Shown here in pieces: positions 1 through 8,012 of a DNA stretch of 47,164 nt. Location of the stretch: the NCBI GenBank assembly GCA_947625385.1, contig CANQOB010000011.1:1-47164 (forward strand). The letters are read 5' to 3'. This stretch comes from an uncultured Clostridia bacterium. GTDB taxonomy: Bacteria; Bacillota; Clostridia; Christensenellales; Borkfalkiaceae. Numbering within the stretch: the first letter of the stretch is position 1; each line of letters begins with the position of its first letter. Under the pieces are notes generated by a model. The model worked only from the letters and a program-made list of their open reading frames with translations. It was not told the DNA's origin and did no database searches. Made by a program: the position numbers and the translations under genes.

Positions 1-116
1 CTCTACTTTTTTTATACTGTTCAACATTTTTCATGATTTTTCCTTCGGCGGACACCGTTTTTTGCAGACAAGTGCTATTCTTATGGATACATACCTGTGA
101 TAAAAGGAGTAAGATC

Positions 117-737
117 ATGAACACGATGTACGCTTACGCCCGCGTCTCCGCGCAGGACCAGAACGTCGCGCGCCAGCTCGACGCCTTTCATGCCATCGGC
201 ATCGCCGATGCGTTCATCTTTGTCGATAAGAAGAGCGGCAAGAATTTCGAACGCGAGAACTATCAAAAACTGCTGAAAAAACTAAAAGAGGGGGACACCC
301 TCTTCATAAAGTCCATCGACCGTTTGGGAAGGAACTACACGGCGATCATCGAAGAATGGAACCGTATCACGAATACAATCCATGCCGCCATCGTCGTTTT
401 AGACATGCCGCTTTTGGACACGAGGACGAAATCGGACACGCTCGTGGGGAAATTCATCGCGGACATCGTGCTGCAAATTTTGTCCTTTGTCGCCGAGAAC
501 GAGCGCGTCAACATCAAGGAGCGCCAGCGCGAAGGCATTGCGGCGGCAAAGCGGCGGGGCGTACAGTTCGGACGCCCTCCAACGGTCTATTCCTCCGAAT
601 TTATTTCCGTGGTGCAGTCCTATTTTGACGGAGAGATCTCCATCCAAAAGGCTATGGAAAGGCTCGGTCTCAAACGGAGCACGTTCTACTATCATGCAAA
701 CCGCCTCCAAGAGATGGGCTATCTGCAAAGAAAATAA
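117..737 (+). CDS. Serine recombinase (resolvase/invertase family)
   Basis: This 206-residue protein is a small serine recombinase that cuts and rejoins DNA through a Ser-phosphotyrosine-like covalent intermediate. The N-terminal catalytic domain opens with YARVS, giving the nucleophile Ser11 and Arg9, and carries the DRLGRNY motif near residue 65 with the conserved active-site arginines. A long helix (about residues 105-135) leads to a C-terminal helix-turn-helix (about 170-200, SIQKAMERLGLKRSTFYYH). The length matches resolvases and invertases, not large serine integrases. The start is set by AAAGGAG 7 nt upstream; an in-frame ATG at 33 has no such site. No inverted repeats or transposase are visible nearby, so it is a lone recombinase or the edge of an element lying outside the window. 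Confidence 0.9.
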   Translation: MNTMYAYARVSAQDQNVARQLDAFHAIGIADAFIFVDKKSGKNFERENYQKLLKKLKEGDTLFIKSIDRLGRNYTAIIEEWNRITNTIHAAIVVLDMPLLDTRTKSDTLVGKFIADIVLQILSFVAENERVNIKERQREGIAAAKRRGVQFGRPPTVYSSEFISVVQSYFDGEISIQKAMERLGLKRSTFYYHANRLQEMGYLQRK

Positions 738-997
738 AGTTTTCCCGTCGCGGGACAAGGTTCGATGAGTTGAATTGGTACATCTCGCCAACGGTAAGGA
801 AAATTCGTTGGTCCGGACCGCTTGCGTCTTATATTTTGCAAGTCCGCAATCGTTTCTTTCGGTGACGGAAGGAGTCGAGGCGGAAAGTGATACGCGCGAA
901 GAAGCGGACCTATTAGCCCCATACCATGTCCGAGGGGAATGGGTCGGAAAGCTCGGACGGTTCGACGATTTCCTGCCGTTCTGCTTGCTCTGATTTC
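738..997. other. Intergenic region without recognisable gene
   Basis: This 260-bp stretch lies between the converging recombinase and acyltransferase genes. I see no ORF with a plausible start and no strong terminator; only a short hairpin (TCCCG-TCG-CGGGA, about 745-757) follows the recombinase stop and it lacks a T-tract. Confidence 0.5.
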
Positions 998-1804
998 TTA
1001 ATTTTGCTCGATTGGCTCTATTTGCGCGAGTCCTGCCTCCTCTTGGATAAAGCGGTTGGGAGAATAGGTGGAAAGCTCGCTCCGCGCCTTCATGGCGGCA
1101 AAAACTTGGTCTCTCAAATCCTTTTTTTGCTCTTTCTTCGTGGCTTCCTCTTCCGCAAAGAAGGGTCCGTCGATGTATACGGTCGCCTTCACGCCTCCGA
1201 ACAGTTTGCGCTTCGCATACGTCGTCGTGAACGTAAACACAGGCTTTCCCGCGGAAGCGGGGTAGGCGAAGGAGCTGTCGGGGAAGGGGCGTATGCCCGT
1301 ATACAGCGGCCAGATGTGTGCTTCGGGATAGATGACGATGACGTCTCCCTTTTCCGCCCGCTTTTCGATTGCGCCGAAGAAGCTCTTCTGTGTTTCCCAG
1401 CTGTCCGGCACGGGCATGGCCCCCAAATCTTCGACGATTCGCCGCAAAAACGGTATGGAGACGGCGTCCGCGTTGACGACGATATACGGCTTCTTGGGAA
1501 AGGCAGCTATGGAGGGCGTGAAGGCGTCGCCCGCCGCCCGCGTGTGGTTACCGTAGAGAAAGTACCCCTCCTTGCGATAAGGGCGCAGTTTGTTCCTTCC
1601 CACGATCTTCTGCCCGCACGAAATCTTCAAAAAGCAGTAAACTACGGGTGTTGCGACGATGTGGTGAAGGAACCATGCGACAGCTCGCCGCACCCTGCTC
1701 TCGGGGAGATAGCAATACCCTTCCCGCAGGCGTTTGCGCGTGATATTCGTTCCCGCAAAGTCATCGTTGATGGGGTCGGTATAATAAAATATCTTGCTTT
1801 TCAT
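998..1804 (-). CDS. PlsC-like lysophospholipid acyltransferase, variant motif
   Basis: A 268-residue acyltransferase-fold protein expected to transfer an acyl chain to a glycerolipid at the membrane. Motif I is GNHTRAAGDAF near residue 85; His and Asp are separated by five residues rather than the usual four (HX4D), a variant I associate with a clostridial subfamily. Motif III, normally EGT, is replaced by VIVIYPEAHIWP near residue 158. A hydrophobic segment at about 45-60 may sit in the membrane. Its ATG overlaps the stop of the upstream glycosyltransferase (ATGA), so the two are translationally coupled and probably act in the same glycolipid or phospholipid pathway. The substrate is not readable from sequence. 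Confidence 0.8.
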   Translation of the reverse strand: MKSKIFYYTDPINDDFAGTNITRKRLREGYCYLPESRVRRAVAWFLHHIVATPVVYCFLKISCGQKIVGRNKLRPYRKEGYFLYGNHTRAAGDAFTPSIAAFPKKPYIVVNADAVSIPFLRRIVEDLGAMPVPDSWETQKSFFGAIEKRAEKGDVIVIYPEAHIWPLYTGIRPFPDSSFAYPASAGKPVFTFTTTYAKRKLFGGVKATVYIDGPFFAEEEATKKEQKKDLRDQVFAAMKARSELSTYSPNRFIQEEAGLAQIEPIEQN

Positions 1805-2940
1805 TCGTGTTTTTTCGCCAAAACGGCCGTCTCCTCAAGCATTTTCTCCATCTGTAACATACAATCCTCCTGGCGGAACTGCTGTTTGAACGTGCTATAC
1901 TTCTCGCGATACTCTTGAATACGGGCGGGCTCGCGGTAGAAATAGGCAATTTTATCGGCGAGATCGCGCCAATCACCCGCCTTGAAGAGACAGTGCCCGT
2001 CGAGGGCAAAGATCTTGGTGGCGCTGCGGGGGGAATCGCAGATGATGGGCACGAGTCCGCTCGCGATGGCTTCGAGGCAGGAGATCGCCTCGATTTCAAC
2101 GACCGCGGTATGCACATAGAGGTCTGCCCCGCGCAGGGCGGCAGGGAGTTCCCCGCGCGAGTAAAATTTGAAGTCGGCGTCCACTCCCATCCGCTTGGCG
2201 AGCCGCCTGAGCTTCTTCTCTCTGGGACCGCATCCCGCAAAGCACAGCTTGATCTTGTCTTTGAAGCCGCTCTTGGCGACTGCCCTGATGAGCGTCTGCT
2301 GTGATTTCTCCTTGCTGAACCTCCCCATGCAGAAGATCGTGAACTTCTCACTCAGGCGCTCTGCCTGCCCGGGGAGGAAGAAGGCGTCATTCACTCCATT
2401 GGAGATGATGCGGCTGGGGAGCGTCTTTTTGATGTGACTTTCGAAGAGTTCCTTGATGAACTGCGTGGGATAGTGTACGGTATCCGCCCGCCGATAGAGA
2501 AGGCGGTAAAAACAGAGATAGACGATGTGGTTGGCGAGGCGGTTGTTCATGCAGGCGATGTGTGCGGTGACGTTTTCCGCCTGTGCGTGAAAGCTCGCCG
2601 TCACGGGGATGCCCGCCTTATTTGCGAGCTTGGCGGCCGCTGTCCCGAGAAGGAAGGGCATGAGGATGTGTACCACGTCCGCTCCCTCGATCGCAGGCCA
2701 AACGATCTTTTTATCACCCTTGGCGAGGGTAACGTTGTTCGCCTTCAAGAGCGCATTCACCGGTCCGAGATTTTTCACAGGCACGACGACATATCCCTCT
2801 TTGCCTTCTTTATCGGGGTCGGCGCACACGACGGTCACGTCATGCCCCCGTTCCTTCAAAAACCCGATGAGGTTATATGCCGCCAACGTGGTGCCGTTGT
2901 TCGGCTTCCCCAATACATCACAGATGATCGCGATCTTCAT
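1801..2940 (-). CDS. GT4-family glycosyltransferase (glycolipid type)
   Basis: A 379-residue GT-B fold glycosyltransferase resembling 1,2-diacylglycerol 3-glucosyltransferases. The N-terminal Rossmann domain starts MKIAIICDVLGKPNNGT with the nucleotide-sugar-binding Gly-rich turn; the C-terminal domain has FCMGRFSKEKSQ and an E-x7-E type motif (EIEAISCLEAIASGLVPII, about residues 290-310) that binds the donor. The start chosen has GGGAGGAAC directly upstream; an ATG 18 nt earlier would overlap that site. The gene is first in a two-gene operon with the PlsC-like protein and is driven by a consensus promoter at 3000-3028. Synthesis of a membrane glycolipid is inferred from family and neighbour. 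Confidence 0.85.
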   Translation of the reverse strand: MKIAIICDVLGKPNNGTTLAAYNLIGFLKERGHDVTVVCADPDKEGKEGYVVVPVKNLGPVNALLKANNVTLAKGDKKIVWPAIEGADVVHILMPFLLGTAAAKLANKAGIPVTASFHAQAENVTAHIACMNNRLANHIVYLCFYRLLYRRADTVHYPTQFIKELFESHIKKTLPSRIISNGVNDAFFLPGQAERLSEKFTIFCMGRFSKEKSQQTLIRAVAKSGFKDKIKLCFAGCGPREKKLRRLAKRMGVDADFKFYSRGELPAALRGADLYVHTAVVEIEAISCLEAIASGLVPIICDSPRSATKIFALDGHCLFKAGDWRDLADKIAYFYREPARIQEYREKYSTFKQQFRQEDCMLQMEKMLEETAVLAKKHE

Positions 2941-2987
2941 TTGTTCCTCCCGCGTCATATATTTTTATGATATAGTCATATAAATCC

Positions 2988-3028
2988 ATGACAAATATCA
3001 TTGTAGCATGTCATATCAAAGTTGTCAA
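2988..3028 (-). promoter_or_regulatory. Promoter of the GT4-plsC operon with inverted repeat
   Basis: On the minus strand -35 TTGACA (3028-3023) is followed after 17 nt by -10 TACAAT (3005-3000). An inverted repeat ATGACA-N15-TGTCAT (2988-3014) brackets the -10 box and a second GTCAT-N8-ATGAC lies just downstream, an operator-like layout in an AT-rich 100-bp patch. The leader is about 55 nt. Confidence 0.75.
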
Positions 3029-3074
3029 CCAAAAAATCAAAAGTTGAGTATGATATTTCTTGAAGAAAATGATA

Positions 3075-3115
3075 AATCCGAACCCGTCGCCAACAGGCAC
3101 TACAAGGTTCGGATT
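3075..3115. repeat. Inverted repeat, 10-bp perfect arms
   Basis: AATCCGAACC (3075-3084) and GGTTCGGATT (3106-3115) are perfect complements around a 21-nt loop. It lies between the GT4 promoter and the tRNA cluster. On the minus strand it is followed by a short T-rich run, so it may be a back-up terminator for the tRNA transcript. The role is uncertain. Confidence 0.5.
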
Positions 3116-3118
3116 ATT

Positions 3119-3130
3119 TGGTACTCCCGA
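3119..3130 (-). repeat. Remnant of a tRNA-Arg 3' end
   Basis: TGGTACTCCCGA repeats exactly the 3' acceptor end plus CCA of the intact tRNA-Arg at 3269. It is followed by unrelated sequence, so it looks like the leftover of another tRNA copy or a recombination scar. Twelve bases alone could be chance, but the location beside two further copies argues against that. Confidence 0.45.
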
Positions 3131-3183
3131 TAGCCGCACTTCAATTGTGTAACCTTATGCGGCTCACGAGCCGAAGGCGAAGT

Positions 3184-3221
3184 ACGGGAATACTTCGTGC
3201 CGATGGCGCTCGTGCCGCCCT
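3184..3221. repeat. 38-bp direct repeat, copy A
   Basis: This block, beginning ACGGGAATACTTCG and ending GTGCCGCCCT, recurs at 3379-3416 with one mismatch. Each copy precedes a tRNA-Arg copy, so it marks the start of a duplicated unit. Confidence 0.8.
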
Positions 3222-3230
3222 CGCCGGCAT

Positions 3231-3263
3231 AACGAAAGCCTCGTGCCGAAAACGGCGCGAGGC
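3231..3263 (-). terminator. Terminator of tRNA-Arg
   Basis: An 11-bp stem with one G-U pair and a four-base loop (arms 3238-3248 and 3253-3263) begins 5 nt beyond the CCA end on the minus strand and is followed by TTTCGTT. This is the expected intrinsic terminator of the tRNA transcript. Confidence 0.8.
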
Positions 3264-3268
3264 TTCCG

Positions 3269-3343
3269 TGGTACTCCCGACGGGAATCGAACCCATAACT
3301 AGCCCTTAGGAGGGGCTTGTTATATCCATTTAACTACGGAAGC
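3269..3343 (-). tRNA. tRNA-Arg (anticodon CCU)
   Basis: The minus strand gives a complete cloverleaf. The acceptor arm is GCUUCCG pairing with CGGGAGU, with A73 and an encoded CCA. The anticodon stem AGCCC/GGGCU holds the loop CUCCUAA, so the anticodon is CCU and reads AGG. The T arm AUGGG-UUCGAUU-CCCGU is intact. A terminator follows directly and a promoter lies upstream at 3569-3597. A broken second copy lies at 3446-3503. Confidence 0.93.
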
Positions 3344-3378
3344 ATTATAAAATTTCGTTTGTTCGCTTCCCGTCTCCG

Positions 3379-3416
3379 ACGGGAATACTTCGCGCCGATG
3401 GCGCTCGTGCCGCCCT
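3379..3416. repeat. 38-bp direct repeat, copy B
   Basis: Second copy of the 3184-3221 block, one mismatch. The distance to the following tRNA copy is about 35 bp shorter than in unit A, which locates a deletion that removed the 3' end of the second tRNA. Confidence 0.8.
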
Positions 3417-3445
3417 TTGATTACAAATAGAAGCTGCGGGCGGGG

Positions 3446-3503
3446 CGAACCCATAATTAGCCCTTAGGAGGGGCTTGTTATATCCATTTAACTACGGAAG
3501 CAT
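3446..3503 (-). pseudogene. Truncated tRNA-Arg(CCU) copy
   Basis: The 5' acceptor strand, D arm and anticodon arm match the intact tRNA at 3269-3343 with one mismatch over 58 bases, but beyond GGGTTCG the T stem and the 3' acceptor strand are replaced by unrelated GC-rich sequence. It cannot form an acceptor stem, so it should not yield a charged tRNA. It arose most simply by tandem duplication followed by deletion. Confidence 0.85.
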
Positions 3504-3568
3504 ATTTGATTCACTGTTCGCTGCTTCCCCGGGAGCCCTTGGCGGCGGGGCGGGGAGAACTTACTTCT

Positions 3569-3620
3569 ATCTTACAACATTGTTGCGAAAAAGGCAAGCG
3601 ATTTTCTTTGCCTTTTTCGC
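3569..3620 (-). promoter_or_regulatory. Probable promoter of the tRNA-Arg region, within a long inverted repeat
   Basis: On the minus strand TTGCCT (3597-3592), 17 nt, TAAGAT (3574-3569) forms a fair sigma-A promoter pointing at the tRNA copies. The -35 box sits in one arm of a perfect 13-bp inverted repeat (3585-3597 and 3608-3620, arm GCGAAAAAGGCAA), which could also act as a terminator or operator. Confidence 0.5.
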
Positions 3621-3692
3621 GCCGTACGATAAGTTCGGCTTATACTTCCCATAAATTTTTTTGAGACTCGGGAATTTCCGAAATGCGCTCTG

Positions 3693-3727
3693 CGGGATTT
3701 GCAAATCCCGTTCTTTTTTGCTATAAT
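3693..3727 (+). promoter_or_regulatory. gdhA promoter with 18-bp palindromic operator
   Basis: TTGCAA (3699-3704), 17 nt, TATAAT (3722-3727) is the promoter. The -35 box is the exact centre of a perfect 18-bp palindrome CGGGATTTGCAAATCCCG (3693-3710). A related imperfect site CGGGAATTTCCG lies about 20 bp upstream. A repressor bound here would block RNA polymerase directly. The regulator is not identifiable from the window. Confidence 0.8.
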
Positions 3728-3736
3728 GATACATGA

Positions 3737-5104
<1,368 letters not shown>

Positions 5105-5134
5105 CGTCCGCGCTTGATTTGCCGTCGGAAAAAC

Positions 5135-5169
5135 AAAAGTTCTCGGATGAACCTCCGGGAACTTTTTTC
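5135..5169. terminator. Bidirectional terminator between gdhA and the hydrolase
   Basis: A 12-bp stem (AAAAGTTCTCGG against CCGGGAACTTTT, one U-G pair) with T-runs on both strands separates the converging genes. Confidence 0.85.
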
Positions 5170-5213
5170 TCATAAAAAATCGGCAGGGGCGAAAAGAAGC
5201 TTCGCTCCGACGG

Positions 5214-6209
5214 TCAGACGGTCGCCTTGAAGGACTTCCGGAAGAAGGCTTCGATCTTGTCGAACGGGATGACATCGAGCCTGTCGTACAGGTCGGTATG
5301 CACGGCGCCCGGGATGAGCAGCAGCTCCTTATTTTCGGCATAGTTGCCCTTGACCATGGCGGCATAGGCGTCCTTGGAGAAATAGCAAGAATGCGCCTTT
5401 TCGCCGTGAATGACGAGCACCGCGCTCCGAATCTCGCTCGCATACGCGAGGATGGGCATGTTGATGAACGAGAGCGCCGAGGTCTTGTTCCAACCGCCGT
5501 TGGAGTTGAGAGAGCGGACATGGTACCCCCGTTTTGTCTTGTAATAGTCGTAGTAGTCCTTGACAAAGAAGGGCGCATCGTCGGGGAGCGGGTCGACGAC
5601 GCCGCCTCCGAGCTCGTATCCGCCGCTCGCATAGTCGCGCGTGCGCTGCTCGTTGAGCGCTTTTTTCGTCGCATAGCGCGCCTCTTCGCTGTCGGCCGCA
5701 TCGAAATAGCCCTTGGCGTTCACCCGCGTCATGTCATACATTGTCGAGGCAACCGTCGCTTTGATTCTCGTATCCATCGCCGCAGCATTCAGCGCCATGC
5801 CGCCCCAGCCGCAGATGCCGAGGATGCCGATCTTCTCCGCGTCCGCGTCCTCGCGGCAGGAGAGATAGTCGACCGCCGCCGAGAAGTCCTCCGTGTTGAT
5901 GTCGGGAGAGGCGACGTATCTCGGCTGCCCGCCGCTCTCGCCCGTGAAGGAGGGGTCGAAGGCGACCGTCAGAAACCCGCGCTCGGCGAGAGTCTGCGCA
6001 TACAGCCCGGACGATTGCTCTTTCACCGCGCCGAAGGGACCGCACACCGCGATCGCGGGGAGTTTTCCCGCCGCGTTTTTCGGGCGGTACACGTCGCAGG
6101 CGAGCGTTATCCCGTAACGGTTATGAAAGGTTGCCTTTTCATGGTGTACTTTTTCGCTTTTCGGGAACACCTTGTCCCATTTCTCCGTCAAAATCAATGG
6201 TTCGTTCAT
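5214..6209 (-). CDS. Alpha/beta hydrolase, cysteine-nucleophile type
   Basis: A 331-residue alpha/beta-hydrolase similar to dienelactone-hydrolase-like and YcjY-like proteins. The nucleophile elbow reads GICGWGGMAL near residue 150, so the likely nucleophile is Cys rather than Ser. The oxyanion-side strand is AVCGPFGAVKEQSSG, the likely acid lies in VLVIHGEKAHS, and the His in LLIPGAVHTDLYD near residue 305. AAGGAG precedes the ATG. It lies 27 bp downstream of the CMD-cupin gene on the same strand and is probably cotranscribed; both families act on small oxidised or lactone-like compounds in known members, but the substrate here is unknown. Confidence 0.8.
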   Translation of the reverse strand: MNEPLILTEKWDKVFPKSEKVHHEKATFHNRYGITLACDVYRPKNAAGKLPAIAVCGPFGAVKEQSSGLYAQTLAERGFLTVAFDPSFTGESGGQPRYVASPDINTEDFSAAVDYLSCREDADAEKIGILGICGWGGMALNAAAMDTRIKATVASTMYDMTRVNAKGYFDAADSEEARYATKKALNEQRTRDYASGGYELGGGVVDPLPDDAPFFVKDYYDYYKTKRGYHVRSLNSNGGWNKTSALSFINMPILAYASEIRSAVLVIHGEKAHSCYFSKDAYAAMVKGNYAENKELLLIPGAVHTDLYDRLDVIPFDKIEAFFRKSFKATV

Positions 6210-6236
6210 GATTTCTCCTTATTCCGTCGGATAAAA

Positions 6237-6980
6237 TTATTCTTGATGCGCTTCGTCGCTCGGCTCCAACCATTCGGTGGAGGCGTTTTCGCCCGGCACC
6301 TCGACCGCGAGGTGGGAGAACCAACTGTCCTTCGCCGCGCCGTGCCAATGTTTGACGCCCGCGGGAATGTTGACACAATCGCCCGGATTCATCGGGGTCG
6401 GCTCCTTGCCCCATTCCTGATAATAGCCCCTGCCCGCGACGCAGATGAGAATCTGTCCGCCGCCCTTGGTCGCACGGTGGATGTGCCAATGATTGCGGCA
6501 GCCCGGCTCGAACGTGACATTGAAAATGCCGACCTGAGTCTTGGAAACGGGCGCGAGGTAGCTTCTTCCGCTGAAATACTGTTTGAAGCCGTCGTTGGGC
6601 GCGCCGATGGGGAAGATCATCGAATTTGCGTGCGCCGCCATGGCGTCCTCGGCGCTCTCCTCCGCCCAGACGTCCTTTGCCATGCGAAAGACCGCCCACG
6701 CCTTGGGCCAGCCCGCATAGAAGGCGACGTGCGTGACGACGGCGGCGATCTCCTTCTTTGTGACGCCCGCCTTTTTGGCGTTCTCCAAATGATATTTGAG
6801 AGAACTGTCCGTAACGCCCGACGCCATGAGCGCGACGACCGTGATGATACACCGCGTCTTGCGGTCGATGTCTGGATTGTTCCAATTTTCGCCGAAGAGA
6901 ACGTCGTCATTGAAGTGCGCAAAGTCGGGGGCAAATTCGCCGAGCGCTTTTCTTCCGGCATCCTGCGTGATCTTTTCCAT
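6237..6980 (-). CDS. Carboxymuconolactone decarboxylase-like/cupin fusion protein
   Basis: A 247-residue fusion. Residues 1-105 are an AhpD/CMD-like helical domain (TRCIITVVALMASG, LKYHLENAKKAGVTKKEI, THVAFYAGWPKAW); the CxxC redox pair of AhpD is absent. Residues 125-235 are a cupin with metal ligands in HWHIHRATKGGGQILICVAGRG and in PAGVKHWHGAAK. Proteins of this architecture are common in anaerobes but poorly characterised. The start is set by AGGAGGAAATAT; a longer in-frame ORF upstream runs into the neighbouring gene and lacks a site. It sits 41 bp after the C92-like gene and before the alpha/beta hydrolase. Confidence 0.85.
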   Translation of the reverse strand: MEKITQDAGRKALGEFAPDFAHFNDDVLFGENWNNPDIDRKTRCIITVVALMASGVTDSSLKYHLENAKKAGVTKKEIAAVVTHVAFYAGWPKAWAVFRMAKDVWAEESAEDAMAAHANSMIFPIGAPNDGFKQYFSGRSYLAPVSKTQVGIFNVTFEPGCRNHWHIHRATKGGGQILICVAGRGYYQEWGKEPTPMNPGDCVNIPAGVKHWHGAAKDSWFSHLAVEVPGENASTEWLEPSDEAHQE

Positions 6981-7021
6981 ATATTTCCTCCTTTCGGTGA
7001 TTTCGGAGCTCTCTTTGCGAT

Positions 7022-7966
7022 TTACCACAGTGTCTCCGGGTCGAATCCGTAGACCTGCAAAACGTCGAAGAGCCCGCAGCGAGCGATGTCCTGCGGGGAG
7101 ACGACGAGTCCGCCGTCGCTGTCGATATCCAGCCCGAAGTATTTGAACGCCTGCCACACGAGATGGGCGCATTGCGTGCCCGTGGGCTGTTCGCCCTGGT
7201 CTTTGGGAGAAAAGACGCCGACGGTCAGCGAATAGTCGACGCCGGCGAGGTGCCTTTCCGCATAGTCCGCGATGTGCGCGCGCACTTCGTCCGCGGACGC
7301 CTCCGCGGGGATGCCGAACTTGCCCGCAAGGCTCTTTGCGACGTCGTCTTTGAGACGCAGAATCATGAAATTCGACGACTCGTTGAAATAGGCGAGTCCC
7401 GCGACTTTGGTGTCCTGCGAAAGAATTTGGCTCGGGCTGCCGAGCGTTGCCGATTGCATCATGCGGTTGTTTTTCAGGACAAGCGCGGCGTGCCCGTGCG
7501 CCCAGCCGATGGTGTGCGTGGAGGAGGTGAGGAGCACGTCTCCCGCCTTGCGCGTGACGACGGGCGCGGCAAATTCCTCGCCCGAACGGGTATACATTTT
7601 GTCGTGATAACAGATATATTCCGCGATGACGGAGTGGCGGATCTCGCCGTCGAAAAAGAGCGCCGCCTGAAATTCCGAAAGCTTTTTGGAAAGCTCATCC
7701 GCAGACATGGTACCCCGCATTTCGTCCAAAGCGACGCGTCCTACGCCCGTTTGGCGGTACAGGAACGCATAGTCCTCTTCGGAAAAATTCTCCTTTTTGA
7801 GGACGTTTGAAAGCGGCTCCATCGCATAGGAGGGGAGCGTGCGGGCGCCGTTGTCCACAACGCCGTTTGCGATGAGCAGAAAGATGTCGCAGCACAGAAT
7901 CAAAGAAAAGAATGCCGCAAGAACGGATAGGATTATGCGTGCGCGTTTGTTCGTCCGATGTTTCAC
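7022..7966 (-). CDS. Membrane-anchored permuted papain-fold protein (YiiX/YycO-like, C92)
   Basis: A 314-residue protein with an N-terminal membrane anchor (about residues 8-32) and a permuted NlpC/P60-type domain. The catalytic order His then Cys, typical of the circularly permuted group, is visible in GDVLLTSSTHTIGWAHGHAALVL (first His) and TGTQCAHLVWQAFKYFG (Cys) near residue 270. Known relatives act as peptidases or amidases on cell-wall or lipid substrates; the activity here is unproven. The start is a GTG only 6 nt after a perfect TATAAT, with no ribosome binding site, so the mRNA should be leaderless. No in-frame alternative start precedes the membrane segment downstream of the promoter. 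Confidence 0.75.
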   Translation of the reverse strand: MKHRTNKRARIILSVLAAFFSLILCCDIFLLIANGVVDNGARTLPSYAMEPLSNVLKKENFSEEDYAFLYRQTGVGRVALDEMRGTMSADELSKKLSEFQAALFFDGEIRHSVIAEYICYHDKMYTRSGEEFAAPVVTRKAGDVLLTSSTHTIGWAHGHAALVLKNNRMMQSATLGSPSQILSQDTKVAGLAYFNESSNFMILRLKDDVAKSLAGKFGIPAEASADEVRAHIADYAERHLAGVDYSLTVGVFSPKDQGEQPTGTQCAHLVWQAFKYFGLDIDSDGGLVVSPQDIARCGLFDVLQVYGFDPETLW

Positions 7967-7972
7967 GGGCTC

Positions 7973-8001
7973 ATTATAGCACGCTTTTTTGTTTCTGTCA
8001 A
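7973..8001 (-). promoter_or_regulatory. Consensus promoter for a leaderless GTG-start gene
   Basis: On the minus strand TTGACA (8001-7996), 17 nt, TATAAT (7978-7973) is a perfect sigma-A promoter. The -10 box ends 6 nt before the GTG at 7966, which places the expected transcription start on or next to the start codon. Confidence 0.85.
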
Positions 8002-8012
8002 CGGTTTCGCGG

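Noticed and set aside
117-737. Insertion sequence or transposon around the serine recombinase
   Set aside because: No terminal inverted repeats, transposase or target duplication are visible; the left side is cut by the window.
775-993. ORF of 72 codons between the recombinase and acyltransferase genes
   Set aside because: It starts at a non-ATG codon without RBS, and its composition and length are typical of chance frames in GC-rich DNA.
3119-3503. tRNA repeats as attachment sites of an integrated element
   Set aside because: The duplicated part is the 5' half of the tRNA and the repeats are under 200 bp apart with no cargo; tandem duplication with deletion fits better. The recombinase at 117 is of the resolvase type.
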